DNA of 64,000 nt from Ornithodoros turicata (GCF_037126465.1 NC_088202.1:126370123-126434122), one strand, 5' to 3'; numbered from the stretch's first letter, positions 34,329 to 45,984 are shown. Translations and numbers: made by a program. Notes: generated by a model not told the origin, from the letters alone.

Positions 34329-34519
34329 TGTCTGAGGTTTTCCCTGGGTTTTCCGCAGTTTTCCAGACGAATGTCGGCGTAGTTCCTCCTGAAGTCGGCC
34401 CAGGACGCATACTAACCCCCCTGTCCGCCACTCCTTCCTGCTATCCTCTCTCCATCTGTCCACATCTGTACGCCGCTCATAGCCACAGTTGCTTCGCGGC
34501 GCTAACACGGAATAAAAAA
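34329..34519 (+). mobile_element. SINE, copy B (5'-truncated, complete 3' end)
   Basis: TTTTCCGCAGTTTTCCAGAC, GAATGTCGGCGTAGTTCC, GTCGGCCCAGGACGCA, CTCCTTCCTGCTATCC, CATCTGTCCACATCTGTACG, CATAGCCACAGTTGCTTC and CTAACACGGAATAAAAAA: the middle and 3' parts of the SINE whose tRNA head is at 10988. It ends in an A-rich tail. The tRNA head is absent. Confidence 0.78.
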
Positions 34520-34692
34520 TACTACCGATATTTAAAAAAATTTTGGGGGGCAAAATTTCACTTGGTGTAGTATACTACCTCAACGCTGTAACACCTTCAT
34601 GGTTCTTTTTATGATTATTACTATTGTTGCAATTGAAATTCCCGGATTGGAGTTCGTTACTCATGCAAAATTCCGGCTTTATTTCAGTTTGT

Positions 34693-34977
34693 TTAATTGA
34701 AAAAGTTTCTTATGGGTTCAACAGTTCGGAGTTGAACTAACGGGTAACAAAAATGTCTTATTACAATTCGGGTAGAAGTATACAACATTTCTTGTATTTC
34801 GTACCACACTTCTGAATTCTGATACACGCGAATGTATCGTTGAAATTGCTCTATCGTTTCCAAGGAATAACATGTTGTGTATAAGTTCTTTGGCATATCA
34901 AGTAAGATATCGACTAAATATCGCTGGCTTATATCGCATATAAAATGTAGAGATGCTTTACGGGCTGATGGTAATGT
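34693..34977 (-). CDS. Candidate last exon, 94 aa, unidentified
   Basis: On the minus strand an acceptor (CAATTGCAG) is followed by 94 open codons with ordinary protein-like composition (ISQRYLVDILLDMP, YSLETIEQFQRYIRV) and a stop. AATAAA lies 10 bases after the stop (34678-34683). The pyrimidine tract is weak. No family recognised. Confidence 0.35.
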   Translation of the reverse strand, partial: TLPSARKASLHFICDISQRYLVDILLDMPKNLYTTCYSLETIEQFQRYIRVYQNSEVWYEIQEMLYTSTRIVIRHFCYPLVQLRTVEPIRNFFN

Positions 34978-35260
34978 CTGCAATTGAGTCTTCAATATTC
35001 GGCGTCAAAATTAATAAAAAGGCCCACAGGAGGCTTTAGGACGAGACGACGGCGATGTGCTACAAAGCAATTATATACTTACGTTAATTAGCAAATCAAT
35101 CATATTTTGGCACTGACCAGTCTTCGAGTATATAATCTTCCCCCTATGGGTGTCTTATATGTCATATAACTTCATTCGCGGGAATGTTGAGAATAGTGTC
35201 AAGTTGTTCTTCTTTTTTGTGTTTTTTTTTGTTATTTTATGTTGCGGAACTCGGACACAG

Positions 35261-35488
35261 GCTGCCTTCTATTTCACCAAGTGGTTTTCTAACCAATACC
35301 CAGGGCTGAAGTATGTAAAGAGTATAGAACTGAGATTTGATACCACGGAGCATACACCGGATCGTCATGCGACCGACCTGTTTCGCTGCACGTCACCAAA
35401 GGCCCCAAAGCTGTATGTGCCATGGAAAACGCTCCCTAGCACGATCATTACCAGAAACACGATCAATGGCTGTGTCATTTTACAGTAG
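35261..35488 (+). CDS. Candidate last exon, 75 aa, unidentified
   Basis: A T-rich tract with branch-like sequence leads to ACTCGGACACAG, followed by 75 open codons (FYFTKWFSNQYPGLKYVK, then KAPKLYVPWKTLPS) to TAG. The pyrimidine run ends about 25 bases before the AG, which weakens the acceptor. No family recognised. Confidence 0.3.
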   Translation, partial: AAFYFTKWFSNQYPGLKYVKSIELRFDTTEHTPDRHATDLFRCTSPKAPKLYVPWKTLPSTIITRNTINGCVILQ

Positions 35489-37450
35489 GGGGTCTTAATG
35501 GGACCGATCGTAGTGTTCCGTATATGCGCGGCATGATGCGCACTGCTGCATTTTTCAATACCGATTCAGTGAATTGTAGCCCACAACAGTTGTCGCAAAT
35601 GTTCCACTGGCAACATTTATCTTCACGTCCTTCGGACAGCGACGCCAGACTGCTTCGCAACGCGCACTACGTTTCTCACCGGGACTGCTCCATGGCGTGG
35701 CACGCGCAGTATGGACTAAAAACACCGATGCACGAGCTGAAACGACTTTCACTGCTTAGAGCCGAAGCAAGAAAGAGCCCGGTACAATTCCGATTGTAGC
35801 TTCATAACCGAATAACCAAAGTTTTGAATTATGATAACAAATACGAAATTAACATGTAACGTAATTTTAAGTGAACTTGTTTTTGCATTTTAGTGCCCCT
35901 TTAAGTATGCTTCATTATAGGTAACGTGCGAAGAACATACTCTGCACACTGCGAGACCAGGGTCCAGATTTTGTCTTCCATTTCAGACTTGTGGCCAAAG
36001 CCTATACCTTGATGTAGATTTTGAACCCGCACATAGACCGCGCGTTATTGTTAATTTTCAAGCTGGCGCGCTCCTATCGTCAAGGCCTATATCAAGACGA
36101 CGTTCAGGTGCCCCTGCGTGACGCTAGGAGTGCGCCATCTTGAAGAATAATGATAGCGCTTTCGGTGTTTGAATTCAAGACTTGGCTCCAGATACACGGG
36201 CAGTTTTCGACAAACGTTGAAGCAAACTGCCATGGAAGACGTAGCGCCAACAAGCGTGTATCGTGTCAATCTGTCAACACCCTTGATGGCGCTATGCACG
36301 TCTTTCATGCCGAAGAATGCCCATGTAACTGGGGTATATGGTGGTAGTGTGGTGTAATGCGACATCACGCGGGCCTGTTCACTGCACGAACTGTTCGCTG
36401 CGTGTCTCGGTGCCCATATCTATATACCTCAAGAATGGTTTGTGTGATGTGATGTTATAGAAGAAGAAAAAAATGGGGACGTAAGTCACGACGAAGTCAG
36501 ACTGTCAGAAGTTAGAGTCAAAGTCAGTCAATAACGATTTACTCTACGAGGTCTGATCCGTTTGGCGCCTTGTGTTAGATACCATACGAACAATGGGTGT
36601 ACGTCGAAATAAAATTATCGAAATCCCCGTTGTAAAATCACTGCTGGAAATAGATGTTTTCGCGGTCCCCCGACTGAAAATCAGCTGCCTAAAACACACA
36701 GTCGCGCGCGGGAAAATGCCAACACCGAGCTTTGACTAACCTGTACAGAACAATGCAAACACTGAACCTGGACTAATCAAATCATAAACTAACCAACATG
36801 TTGTTCTGGCGTGTCTGCACTGTTAAGGCTAACGGCCGCTAAAATGTGGCTCTCATTCGCTAGAACGACTTCGACAGACATCGAAAACTCGTGAATCTGT
36901 GATGTCGGACTTATAAACACGGAATGTCGTCTTACGACGCAATCGTGCATTTTCCTTGATTTTCCTTGTTTGGAGACCATGAATTTTGAGACCGGGAATT
37001 TCGCAAGCGGGAATATCGAGGCCCTCCCCCTCCTTATCCAACTTTAAAGCCATCCCAACGGTGACCTAACAGACGAATGGTTGTTCAAAATCGCTATCAG
37101 ATTATCCGGAAAATTCATACCGACTTGAAACATAAATACTGATTACGAAAATTATGAAAATTGAGCCAAGGGAAAAGTGAACACTCACGGCGAGCACCAT
37201 CAGAAATCCGCTCAACGGAGCGACCACTCTCGATGCACATGGATCATCTTCGACATCTACATCAGCGAAGGAAAACGGCCAGTGTTCATTTTACATATGT
37301 AGAAACAAGCGCATATCCATATACATAAAATGGAGGGCCGTTCGAAATGTATGGGGACCTCCATTGGTCGCTCGGTAATAAGCGACGTTGAGAGTGAACC
37401 AGCTCGGTTTTATTGCCCAACAACCTTTCGCTGTCCCAATGTGCCCGCAG
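35489..37450. other. No supported gene
   Basis: GC-richer, repeat-like frames at 35524-35799 look like decayed transposon (CCCCTTTAAG end near 35905). The remaining frames are short. Confidence 0.35.
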
Positions 37451-37528
37451 GACCGGTCTTATAGTGAAAGACACCCGCTAATCAAGATGTCTGACAGGAA
37501 CAGATGGTCAATCGGACCATTCAACCAG
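37451..37528 (+). CDS. Candidate internal exon, unidentified
   Basis: Acceptor CTTTCGCTGTCCCAATGTGCCCGCAG; donor AACCAG|GTGTCC (weak). Exactly 26 open codons in phase 0/0, reading DRSYSERHPLIKMSDRNR onward. No family recognised. Confidence 0.28.
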
Positions 37529-37746
37529 GTGTCCGCTGCTGTATATAGTACATGCGTAGATATCGATATCTGTGTAAGGTGTCTTCGTTGTCCCTCAGCG
37601 TATAGTTGCGGTGAAGGCTTTGTGCGCTGGACTGCTGCTGTATGTGTGGAATGTGCTGGAATACTTAAGCAGTTTTAGTTCAACTAATCACGGCGATGCA
37701 TATAAATGCATATGAACCAGAGACGATATTTCAATACACGGACACT

Positions 37747-37866
37747 ACAACAACAACTTTATGTTAAGATGATGAATGGGAAGTTTCTTCGCCAGAAGAG
37801 ATACCCTACCCCGTTGCTGGTGGTGATGTAGGGAATGAGATAATGAGACCCTTCACAGAATAACAA
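37747..37866 (-). mobile_element. (GTT)n-tailed retroelement 3' end, copy 4
   Basis: In plus orientation: ACAACAACAACTTTATGTTA, GATGATGAATGGGAAGTTTC, ACCCTACCCCGTTGCTGGTG, GTGATGTAGGGAATGAGATA. This is the complement of the copies at 18030 and 25262. Confidence 0.75.
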
Positions 37867-38144
37867 TATCCAGTATGCTTATTTATTTTTATTTATTTCA
37901 ACATTCTACTATAGCTTCCCCTACGAAGCCGAAGTAAGAGCAAAATATAATTCGGAGCAATTGCAGAATTATACATCGGATTTACCTAAACACAACATCT
38001 ACATATAACGCGAAATCTGATCAAGTCTGAGCAAGTTATATTCAAGCTGCGGATGAGTGCAGGTTAGGTTGCACCACTTCCTCTGGTAAATCGCACCATT
38101 CGTAAACTGTAGGAGAAAGATGTATTTAAAGAAATCGTTTTTAC

Positions 38145-38229
38145 CTGGTACGGATCTGAACTGCCGATTGCGATTGTACCAAGTGCCCCTCGTAGAGATA
38201 GGTGTTCGCACGCGGAATGACATGTATTT
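38145..38229 (-). CDS. Candidate internal exon, unidentified
   Basis: Minus-strand acceptor TTTTCTTAAATCGAATTATATCTCCAG; donor TACCAG|GTAAAA. The 85 bp is open in all three frames (one reads YMSFRVRTPISTRGTWYNRN), so the frame is undecided. Confidence 0.3.
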
Positions 38230-38645
38230 CTGGAGATATAATTCGATTTAAGAAAACGTATTATTAGCCTGAACAATACGCACTTACACTATTTAGATAA
38301 GACCGCTAAAACCCTAGTGGAAGGGGAACACTGTAAAAAAAAATTACGGATGACACTTACACTATACAGATGATACCAATCATCACTCATCTCAATTTAT
38401 GCAATGCAAGATCTTATGCCAGCGTGACATATGATAGCGAAAACTTAGAAAAAAGAAAGAAAGATATATAGCCAGGAAGACAAGTTTGCAGTATAATGCG
38501 TACGTAATTATGGGAATGTGTAACCTGATAGCAACAAGTCAAGTATCTATCAGCCATCGATAAGAGAAGCTTGTTAAAGGAACGCCATATCCTTTATTTG
38601 TAGGCAGAATGCAAGTCACAGACAGTCGAAGACATTACTTATGTG

Positions 38646-38975
38646 CTATAGTGCAGCATTTCCCAAACTTCTCGTTGTGTCGGACACCCAAAATCACTGA
38701 ACCCATTCCAGGACCCTCATGTTGACATAAATAAGGGACGTGAAGAAAAAGGAAAAAAAAAAGCACCGACATGGAGGAAACGAGAACGTAGTATATTTCT
38801 GCCTTCTCTAATATCATATATCGTCAGATACCAATATCGTCCCCCTCAAAGATGATGTGACCTGCACTCGCCAAGATGCTCTTCGGGCTGTCTTCGATCG
38901 TCGTGTACCCAAACAAACACTCTCGAGGACCCCGGGGGTCCGCGGAACACACTTTTGGGAACCACTGCTATAGGG
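38646..38975. mobile_element. hAT non-autonomous element with 8-bp target duplication
   Basis: The element is 38654-38967: left end CAGCATTTCCCAAACTTC, right end GTGTTCC..GGGAACCACTG (complement CAGTGGTTCCCAAAAGTG). The flanking octamers CTATAGTG (38646-38653) and CTATAGGG (38968-38975) match at 7 of 8 bases. The CAGTGGTTCCCAA terminus with GCGGACCCCC inside is typical of hAT elements. 314 bp, no transposase. Confidence 0.88.
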
Positions 38976-40145
38976 TACCTAAAGGACCTCCATACCACGA
39001 AGGGCGCATATTTACGATTTTGACTAATAAATGATATGAATGCAATACAGCTTCCACACAGACAAGCAAGATTGACAAATGCACAAGAAGTATAACCATA
39101 CTTCTTAATGAAGCCGGTCACAAAGAACACCAGCAAATCCATGCACAGAAGCACAATGTTGCCTCCTAAAAACTGGTGAAACCGTTTGCAGTATCGCTAC
39201 ATAGACGATAAGAAAAAAAGAGAGAAAAATGAAACACGTGGTGGCAAAAGGCCTTCCTCGGGGAGAAGCGACGACAAAGCGCTCAGGCAAGAGAAAGCCC
39301 ACATAGTAAAGGAGCGACATAGAGGGAAACAAAAGGTTCGCTCCAGTCCAATAAAACGCGGAGCCCGCGCCAGCCGCTGGGATCGTGCGAAGGAGCCCAG
39401 GCCCGGAAGAATTGCCGACACTGTTCCTTATTGGAGTTTGTATCGTAAACGTGCACGGACTCGAGACGAGAAAATTGGAATGAGTCGGGGACAAAAGAAA
39501 ATACCCGGCAGACGGAAGAAGAAAGTCGAAGCCAATATCTGTATGAAGAAAGGACTATAGTCTCTGGGGATTAAGGTACCGATATGTGCGCCAGGATATA
39601 CACGTAAGCCCCGATTCTGCAAACGGGCACAAAAAAAGACACATCCGCGCAGAAGGCTTGATGACACGAGGGATGCGTCGTAAAACATGATCTCTCTTGT
39701 CTTTGTGCCTGTTTTCTTCTTAAGAAAAAATAAAAACTAGGAAGAAACATTGACGCTCGAGTAAGGAGACTGTATTCGACGGAGAGCCGGGGAAACAACG
39801 ATTCTCATGAAACAACATGGATCACACATGAATAGACCGAAAATCGTTCTTTCGAGTTCTCAACGCGCTTTTATCCAGCGTGAAGTTCTGAGTTCTCCTT
39901 TTATATATATATATATATATATATATGTCTGTAACTCAAACATCGCCATGCCAGTACTGGACAGCTGTTTCGGCCTTCTTGGACCTCATCAGCAGTACGC
40001 AGGCAGGCAACGTTTGAGTGGATGGCGTCAGAAGGTCACGTAACACGTGATTCCTCCCGTCAGGGTGAGATAACTCACTCACGGAAAGCCCAGTGCAAAG
40101 CCAGTGAAGTATAATAGGAAATTTTTTTTTCCTATTTTTTTTTTC

Positions 40146-40202
<57 letters not shown>

Positions 40203-40537
40203 CAAGCATTGTGATTATTGTTATTGTTATTACCGTAACGGAATGCGTCTCTTGTTGTTCTATGTACTCCTTATACGTTCTTCTAAAATTACACCAGGAT
40301 GATTGTAGTGACTAGATTTCAATGGCTGCGAGCAGGTTGTGTTGCATACATGTGCATTATACCTCTATATATCCAATGGGAGTTTCTGTGAGCAGCCGTA
40401 TTCGGCCGAAGCTAGAACAGATGCTGGAGCGCTCCTTCTGGACTAAAATGTCCTGGAGACGCCCGTTATCCCAAAGGTGGTGTCAGGATTCCGGGTTCCC
40501 GTTCTTGGCCTCATTCATGTAGGCAGCGTCACGGGTG
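38976..40537. other. No supported gene; (TA)n tracts
   Basis: (TA)n runs lie at 39903-39926 and 40143-40199, the second preceded by two T-runs. The 39.1-39.6 kb part has opposing 129- and 124-codon frames, one very basic and the other hydrophobic. As mirror frames of the same GC-rich DNA at most one could be real; no splice signals. Confidence 0.35.
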
Positions 40538-40590
40538 TAGGCAGGATGGGATGGGATGGGATGGGATGGGATGAGATGGGATGGGATGAT
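40538..40590 (-). repeat. (GGGAT)n microsatellite tail of a LINE
   Basis: About nine GGGAT units. On the minus strand they follow the LINE C-terminal frame at 40711-41082 by ~120 bases, as a 3' terminal microsatellite would. The link is an inference. Confidence 0.7.
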
Positions 40591-40710
40591 ATGATGTGAG
40601 ATATTGAAATAATGGTCGAAAGTGAAGTCGTAGACCGATGGTGATTGCTAGGATTGGTGACTATTCCGCGAGCAAGTAAACTCTATCATATAATCTTTGG
40701 GCGAGTCCCG

Positions 40711-41082
40711 CTATCGAGCAAGCTGGAGGAAGCAGACTAGGCTGCGAGTTTTGGTGTATCTTTGACTGAGAGAGCTCGTGGGATGTCCAAGGTATTTCTC
40801 CCGCACCTCAGGATATGTACTATAATACATCAGAATGTGTGCGATAGTTCTGGTTTGCGTGCAGCGTCTGCAATTTGCGTTATCCAGAGAGCCAAACTTG
40901 TGATGCAAGCGCATCCCCTTCGCAGCAGAGCAGGGGGTTCGTGTATTCCAGGAAAATTCCTTCAATGGGATATCTAGTCGACGATTTTTGAGGATTTCTT
41001 TGATCAGTTGTCTGTCACTGCCTCCTGAGGTCGGTAATCTGGGGCTGGGGGCATTTAAGCGCCTGTTAAGAATTATTATCAC
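40711..41082 (-). pseudogene. LINE ORF2 C-terminal fragment
   Basis: 123-codon minus-strand frame containing ANCRRCTQTRTIAHILMYYS, TYPEVREKYLGHP. The CxxC-x7-H-x4-(C) pattern is the C-terminal zinc-knuckle arrangement of many non-LTR retrotransposon proteins; here the last cysteine is replaced by Tyr. It is followed downstream by a short 3' UTR and a (GGGAT)n tail. The reverse transcriptase is not present in frame. The clade is not determined. Confidence 0.6.
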
Positions 41083-41532
41083 ATAAAGTACATCTTATGC
41101 AGATTTCTCAGGCTTGTATTTTACAAAATAAATGTCCTTCAATGCATAAAACCAGGAAGTTCACACAAGCTCCGTTTACAGCATTGGGAACGCGTCAAAT
41201 GGTGACCTCCGAAACGAAGGCCAGCATTAAGTGCCAGGCGTAACCACCACTGAATAGGCACATGTTTATATAAACGCTTGACCCTATATATTTTCCTCGC
41301 AGCTGCGCACGAACACGACAGAGTTCGCACGATTACAAAAGGAAGCATACAATCTTTAACACCTGCGAACGTATTTACACTGATCATTGGAGGAAGCGAC
41401 TCATTGACCCAGCAGTTTGGACAAGCAGCAACGCCATGTCTTGCCACTGCACCATTCCTCACGAAAGAGTGTGTAATCAAATAAGTACTTTCAAAGGAAG
41501 CGCGGGACAGTGACGACCAAACTCTTGCTATA

Positions 41533-41955
41533 CTATAGAATGTGTGTCGTTTTCCCCCACAAATCCCGAAATGCCCCCCGTGGCGCGTGCATGAGAGACA
41601 GCGCGTCCTCCCATTCCTCGCTTCCGTTTCTCTCCGGTGTATTATATTCCGAGCAGATATAGAGAACATTGTGAATCTTCCCTTGATCGAGGAGTCGCTT
41701 TTGCTTCCCTTCGAGCTCCCAAGTCCAACCCCAGGTACACGTCCAGAATTTACGGCGCTCTTCCCCCATCTCCGAGACGTTGCACGGGAAGGACGGATTA
41801 CCAAAGTTTTTATAACCATAGAAATCCCGCTGGTGGCCGAACAACGAATGAGAACGAAGTATCTTGGGCGACGTTGTGTTCGCATGAGCCGGCGGATCAA
41901 TACGGCTCTCCGTATGCATAATCGTGGTCTCATTCACTGGCGTGCACACATACAC
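41533..41955 (-). pseudogene. Probable second LINE C-terminal fragment
   Basis: 140-codon minus-strand frame with HSLFGHQRDFYGYKNFG, NPSFPC and KIHNVLYICSEYNTPER. The order 'gh-F-yl-fG...C...H-vLy-C-eY...R' resembles the C-terminal region of R1/I-type LINE proteins. The overlapping 264-codon minus frame and 151-codon plus frame here are Ser/Arg/Cys-rich shadows of it. No RT motif was located upstream. Confidence 0.45.
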
Positions 41956-42000
41956 CGTACTAGCACACAGAGGGACCTATGTGTTTTTATGGCATAAAGT

Positions 42001-42558
42001 CTAGCCGGATGTGTGCACGAGTATAAATTGCATTATGAAACGCAGGAGAGAAATGCCGTAAAATTTTGACCCTTTTATTTCGAACGGAGCTCCATAGAAA
42101 CGGTATTCCCGCGTACAGTGAAATAAAGCAGATACGTTTCTCCCTGAGAATAAAATATATTTTCCATCACTTTGTCTGGGCTTTATAGTATAAGGGAAAC
42201 CGCAGGAGGTTATATCCGTACGGTTTGTTGGGTGTGGTAGCGCTGCTTGAGGGATAAGCCAAAATTCGAGTCCCGTTTGCCCATCAAAGCGTGGAAGTGT
42301 TCCAGCTGGGAGTGCCTGTAAAATTTGATACCAAACGTATACATAGAGCTCGCCTATCCCACAGTTATGATAAATGCGAATCTTGTAGAGAGCGCACACC
42401 GTTTCCCCAGTATTTTCCGAAAGATATTTGCATTTATATCGTCTGAGCATTTTCCGATCCACATGGTCCTTTCTGTGGGAGTCTGACTCGGAAATTAGTC
42501 GAGCTTTGCACGGAAATTTTACTAAGAAACGCACGTTCGCCGCTTCATAATTATCATG
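42001..42558 (-). CDS. Unidentified 185-codon open frame, possible exon
   Basis: The minus-strand frame is open from an acceptor-like CGTTTTTTTTAATAATCCTACGAG (AG at 42559-42560) to TAG at 42001. It has several cysteines and potential N-glycosylation sites (PTNRTD, GRNVSAL), which fits a secreted or surface protein. A second acceptor-like sequence (GGTATCAAATTTTACAG) lies inside, so the exon may be shorter. It abuts LINE debris on its 3' side, so a transposon origin is possible. No family recognised. Confidence 0.35.
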   Translation of the reverse strand, partial: HDNYEAANVRFLVKFPCKARLISESDSHRKDHVDRKMLRRYKCKYLSENTGETVCALYKIRIYHNCGIGELYVYVWYQILQALPAGTLPRFDGQTGLEFWLIPQAALPHPTNRTDITSCGFPYTIKPRQSDGKYILFSGRNVSALFHCTREYRFYGAPFEIKGSKFYGISLLRFIMQFILVHTSG

Positions 42559-42835
42559 CTCGTAGGATTATTAAAAAAAACGAAAATTTACAGAATGTTT
42601 ATGTCCATTTTGACGTTTTGTCCGTTCCCATGCAATATACGATAATATGTAAACATCGACATAACAATATTACTTGCCTTCGGACAACAGTTGAGTCAAA
42701 TACAACATGCACATCGCCGTGAATGTGCAATTCTTGTTTGCGATGTCTTCTGGTGCTATACAAGTCAATTCCACGTGAGAGAAAAATTAGACAAGCGTAT
42801 TAGCTTGTACTCGTTTGGTATATATCCATAACGAT

Positions 42836-42928
42836 GCACTGCGCACCAAAACACACGACAAGCATACGAGAGCACACAACACATGTTGTGTGCTGTCTTC
42901 CTTGTCCTGTGTTTTGGTGCGCTGTGCT
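42836..42928. repeat. 93-bp hairpin element
   Basis: GCACTGCGCACCAAAACACA, GACAAGCATACGAGAGCACA, CAACAC are mirrored by GTTGTGTGCTGTCTTCCTTG and TGTGTTTTGGTGCGCTGTGC. It shares the GACAA...TTGTC and ACACAAC style with hairpins at 51064 and 56150. Confidence 0.8.
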
Positions 42929-43089
42929 TCGTGATGAGGGAAATTACGTTGAAATGGCTGTCACATAGGAGGGGTTTCTGATCCCAAAGACTTCACCGTA
43001 GTTTCCCAAACTGTAGTTTTCTGTCTTTGTATGTGGCTATAGAAGTCGCATCTCCTTAATGTGATTTTCTTCTTTCTTTTTTTTCGCAG

Positions 43090-43199
43090 TACAGCGGTCA
43101 GAAAGTTTGTGTCGAAAGGAGAAAGACTTGGACAGCCACCTCATGATACGGCCAAGATTTCTGCAACAAGCCACCTCATCTTGGCCAGCACACTTGAAG
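43090..43199 (+). CDS. Candidate internal exon, unidentified
   Basis: Excellent acceptor (TTCTTCTTTCTTTTTTTTCGCAG) and donor TTGAAG|GTAAAC bound 110 bp. Two frames are open: TAVRKFVSKGERLGQPPH.. and QRSESLCRKEKDLDSHLM... The second ends in phase 0, compatible with the exon at 46870. No family recognised. Confidence 0.4.
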
Positions 43200-45033
43200 G
43201 TAAACTTTACATTTCACATTCAGTAATTCTTACAGTAATTCTTTTAAGCAATCTTTTTCAGTAAATCAATCAACTCTCATACAGTCTTCTGCAAGCCAGA
43301 GTATAGAACATATTATTTTCTACCGTCAGCGCAAACGGTTCAAAAATGTACCCCGAACAAAATGATGTGTCATAATGATGAATGCCCGCGCGTAGGCGAT
43401 AAGCAAATTAGGCGACACGAAGGCTTGTCAATAATTCGCCCATGCTTTACTCTGTTTTTTTTTTCTTTTACCATGAAGTTCATCCACCAGCTTATCTTCA
43501 TTGATGCGACTGTCTCTGGCAAAACAACTTCACTATCAACTTTATCAATTATCGACTATTAACAACTTTATTATTAGGAAGTTTTGTATCTAGCACGAAG
43601 CCATGTACCCAAAGTATATTATGGAATGATCGTTCGAACGCTTTACGAGGCTTGTGCCGACATCAAGCGACTTGCTATCTTGTAATCTTATCCCATGTGC
43701 CATGCATGAAGGTCAACAACACGCCCAGACTGGGAGGTGACCCGGGTTTCAAAATAGGGGACCTACGCGCTTTGGGGTCCCACAGAAATAACGCCGTCGC
43801 TAACGTGTAACCCAAGATCCCAAACCGCGCTTTCGGTGCTAGGTGCGCATGTTATTTTTCGAAAATAGCGTGGGGTGCCCCACTGCTGACCTACGTCTTA
43901 CTCGCATTGGCGAGAATTCGCGTGATCAGTTTTGTTTTGTTTTTACGTTTTTTATGATACCAGATTTTTTTTCTACTAACAACACAATATGTTTACAGAT
44001 GGCGATTTTTGATTTATTTTTCTTTTGTAAGTCTTTGTTTTTACACATAGCAGCGCGGCAAGAGAGGACTACAAAGCACACCGCTCTGCGTTATGAAAAT
44101 CCCGTTCCATAAGCCGTGCAGGGAGAGGCCGCTGCGTGCATTATAGTGCGTGCATTATAGCGCTTGCGTTTCGAGTTCTCTGTTCTCACACGCCCTAACA
44201 CTCTCTAATATCTGTCACATTATGCATCGTGTATTACTTATTGTCTACTTTTGCTGTACCAGTGCGGTGCCGTCTTACAGGTTCAAACCTCAGGAGAATC
44301 GGACCGTTCTTAGTCTGTTGAGCAGTGTACCTGGTGTTTCACGAAGGTCCACCGGCTGAATAATTCGTATACAGGTGGCGCTCTCGAAAAGCTTTCTTTT
44401 CAGTGAGCATGCCTGAGACATCGCCCAAAGAATGAGCAGGGAGCGACTCATTTGCACACAATAATTAATTAAATAAAATTCCGAACTTTTGAATTTCACG
44501 TCGAACACCTTCGGAGCGCCTCTGTTTCTCCGATCGGAACCTCGAGCAACAAATAATCCAGCAAAAAAGAAAAAAAGAAAAAAAAAACACGTCGACACTA
44601 TTGACTGAGTATTTAATTGGTTTCGGTTTACATATTTCTTGCGCGGAGCAGGGTACCAATGCGCTCTTTCGCTCAAATATCCAGCTGCCCATAGCGTGTT
44701 CATTAGCCTAGTTCACACACGGACACGGGGGTATAGAGGAAGATAAGGAACAGCCGCAAGAGACTCTTCGGTATAATTCCCTCTCCTCCTTTACCCGACT
44801 GCATGGTACACAGCGCTCGCTGTGCTGTCCTCGGTAGGTGAGGTTGCGCCCCTTAATCGTGATGATGACGAATCCACCGCGAAAGCTGCGTCGTTTAGTA
44901 GTTGTGTATAGCCGTCTAGGCCGTAGCAACGTTGGAGAATTCCATTAATTGTAGTTCATCCATTGTTTTTACACGTAAAATGTCTTTCAGAGAAGTAGGG
45001 TGTACACACATTACATTATGCGTTCTCTTTCAG
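43200..45033. other. No further exon recognised
   Basis: Short frames only; an A-rich tract at 44565-44588. The 137-codon minus frame at 44290-44703 runs through the A/T tract and looks like chance. Confidence 0.35.
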
Positions 45034-45200
45034 TCACCTTCCATTCCGGCTCTTCATGCCACATGCTCCATTTCCGCATCGTGTTCACCCCATCGGTCAT
45101 CTTATGAGGGCCTACCATCCGCACCTGACGCACGACACGGCAGCTCGACCTCAACATCAACTATATACCACAGCGTACGACTGCTCAGTCCAAACACCTG
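45034..45200 (+). CDS. Candidate exon, Ser-rich, unidentified
   Basis: Acceptor TATGCGTTCTCTTTCAG followed by 55 open codons rich in Ser, His and Pro (SPSIPALHATCSISASC, then HGSSTSTSTIYHSVR) up to a donor CCTG|GTGAAA; the frame would stop two codons later if unspliced. The second frame also has 24 open codons. Low-complexity linker-like composition. Confidence 0.33.
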
Positions 45201-45952
45201 GTGAAATTCCATCTCATCGTGCACACCATTGATTTGTTTGGATGACTGTGTAACCCTGTGCGTGTTGTTCTCTGTTATGTTCGCACGCTAACAATGCATA
45301 ATGAAAACACACTCCGGCAAGATGCATAGTACATTATTGACCGTTAATGTGAGAGGTGTTTGCATTCTTACGGATATTAATAATATCAGGGTTTATGAGT
45401 CTCGCAGAGATTGTATCTGCGATTATAGCTCACAAAGGTGACCACAAGAAATGACCACTTTTCATGGGCTTTGACATGTCGGTTTTCGGCAGGAACTGTG
45501 TCAATTCCAATATTGGCACGTGCAATAGGATAGGGTATCGCACCGCAGCGGTGAAACACCGCATGTCCTCATCATGATGTAGTAGTTGTTGTTGGTTAAA
45601 GAAGTGAAAAGATGCGTATAAATGATGACAAAAACAAACAGACATGTTTTAGTTTTGTTAAAGATGCTTACAAGGTTCCAAATCAACTATTGACGTCATT
45701 ACGAAAATAATTGGGGATCGAAGCCATAGCATGGTCCTTGTTCTCGTGCAACTCTAACCCTTTCGTTTATACTTTGTAATTCGTACGCGACGTAACGAAA
45801 GCATAAATTTATGAAACAACTTAAACTATATACCGCTACCAAGAAACATTCGCTAACTTAGCACTTCCTGAACACGGCGTTTCATTTACATCCCATCTCC
45901 ATCTTGTCACTCACGAGATCTGCATTTAGTGCCAGCTCAGATTTTTCTTTTC

Positions 45953-45984
<32 letters not shown>

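Noticed and set aside
39105..39560. Opposing 129- and 124-codon frames, one hydrophobic, one basic
   Set aside because: They are complements of the same DNA; neither has splice or polyadenylation signals, and the apparent membrane segments come from purine-rich sequence on the other strand.
41139..41933. 264-codon minus-strand open frame, the longest in the window
   Set aside because: Ser/Arg/Cys-rich with no motif. It overlaps a LINE-like frame in another register, so it is read as a shadow. The later part covers LINE 3' flank.
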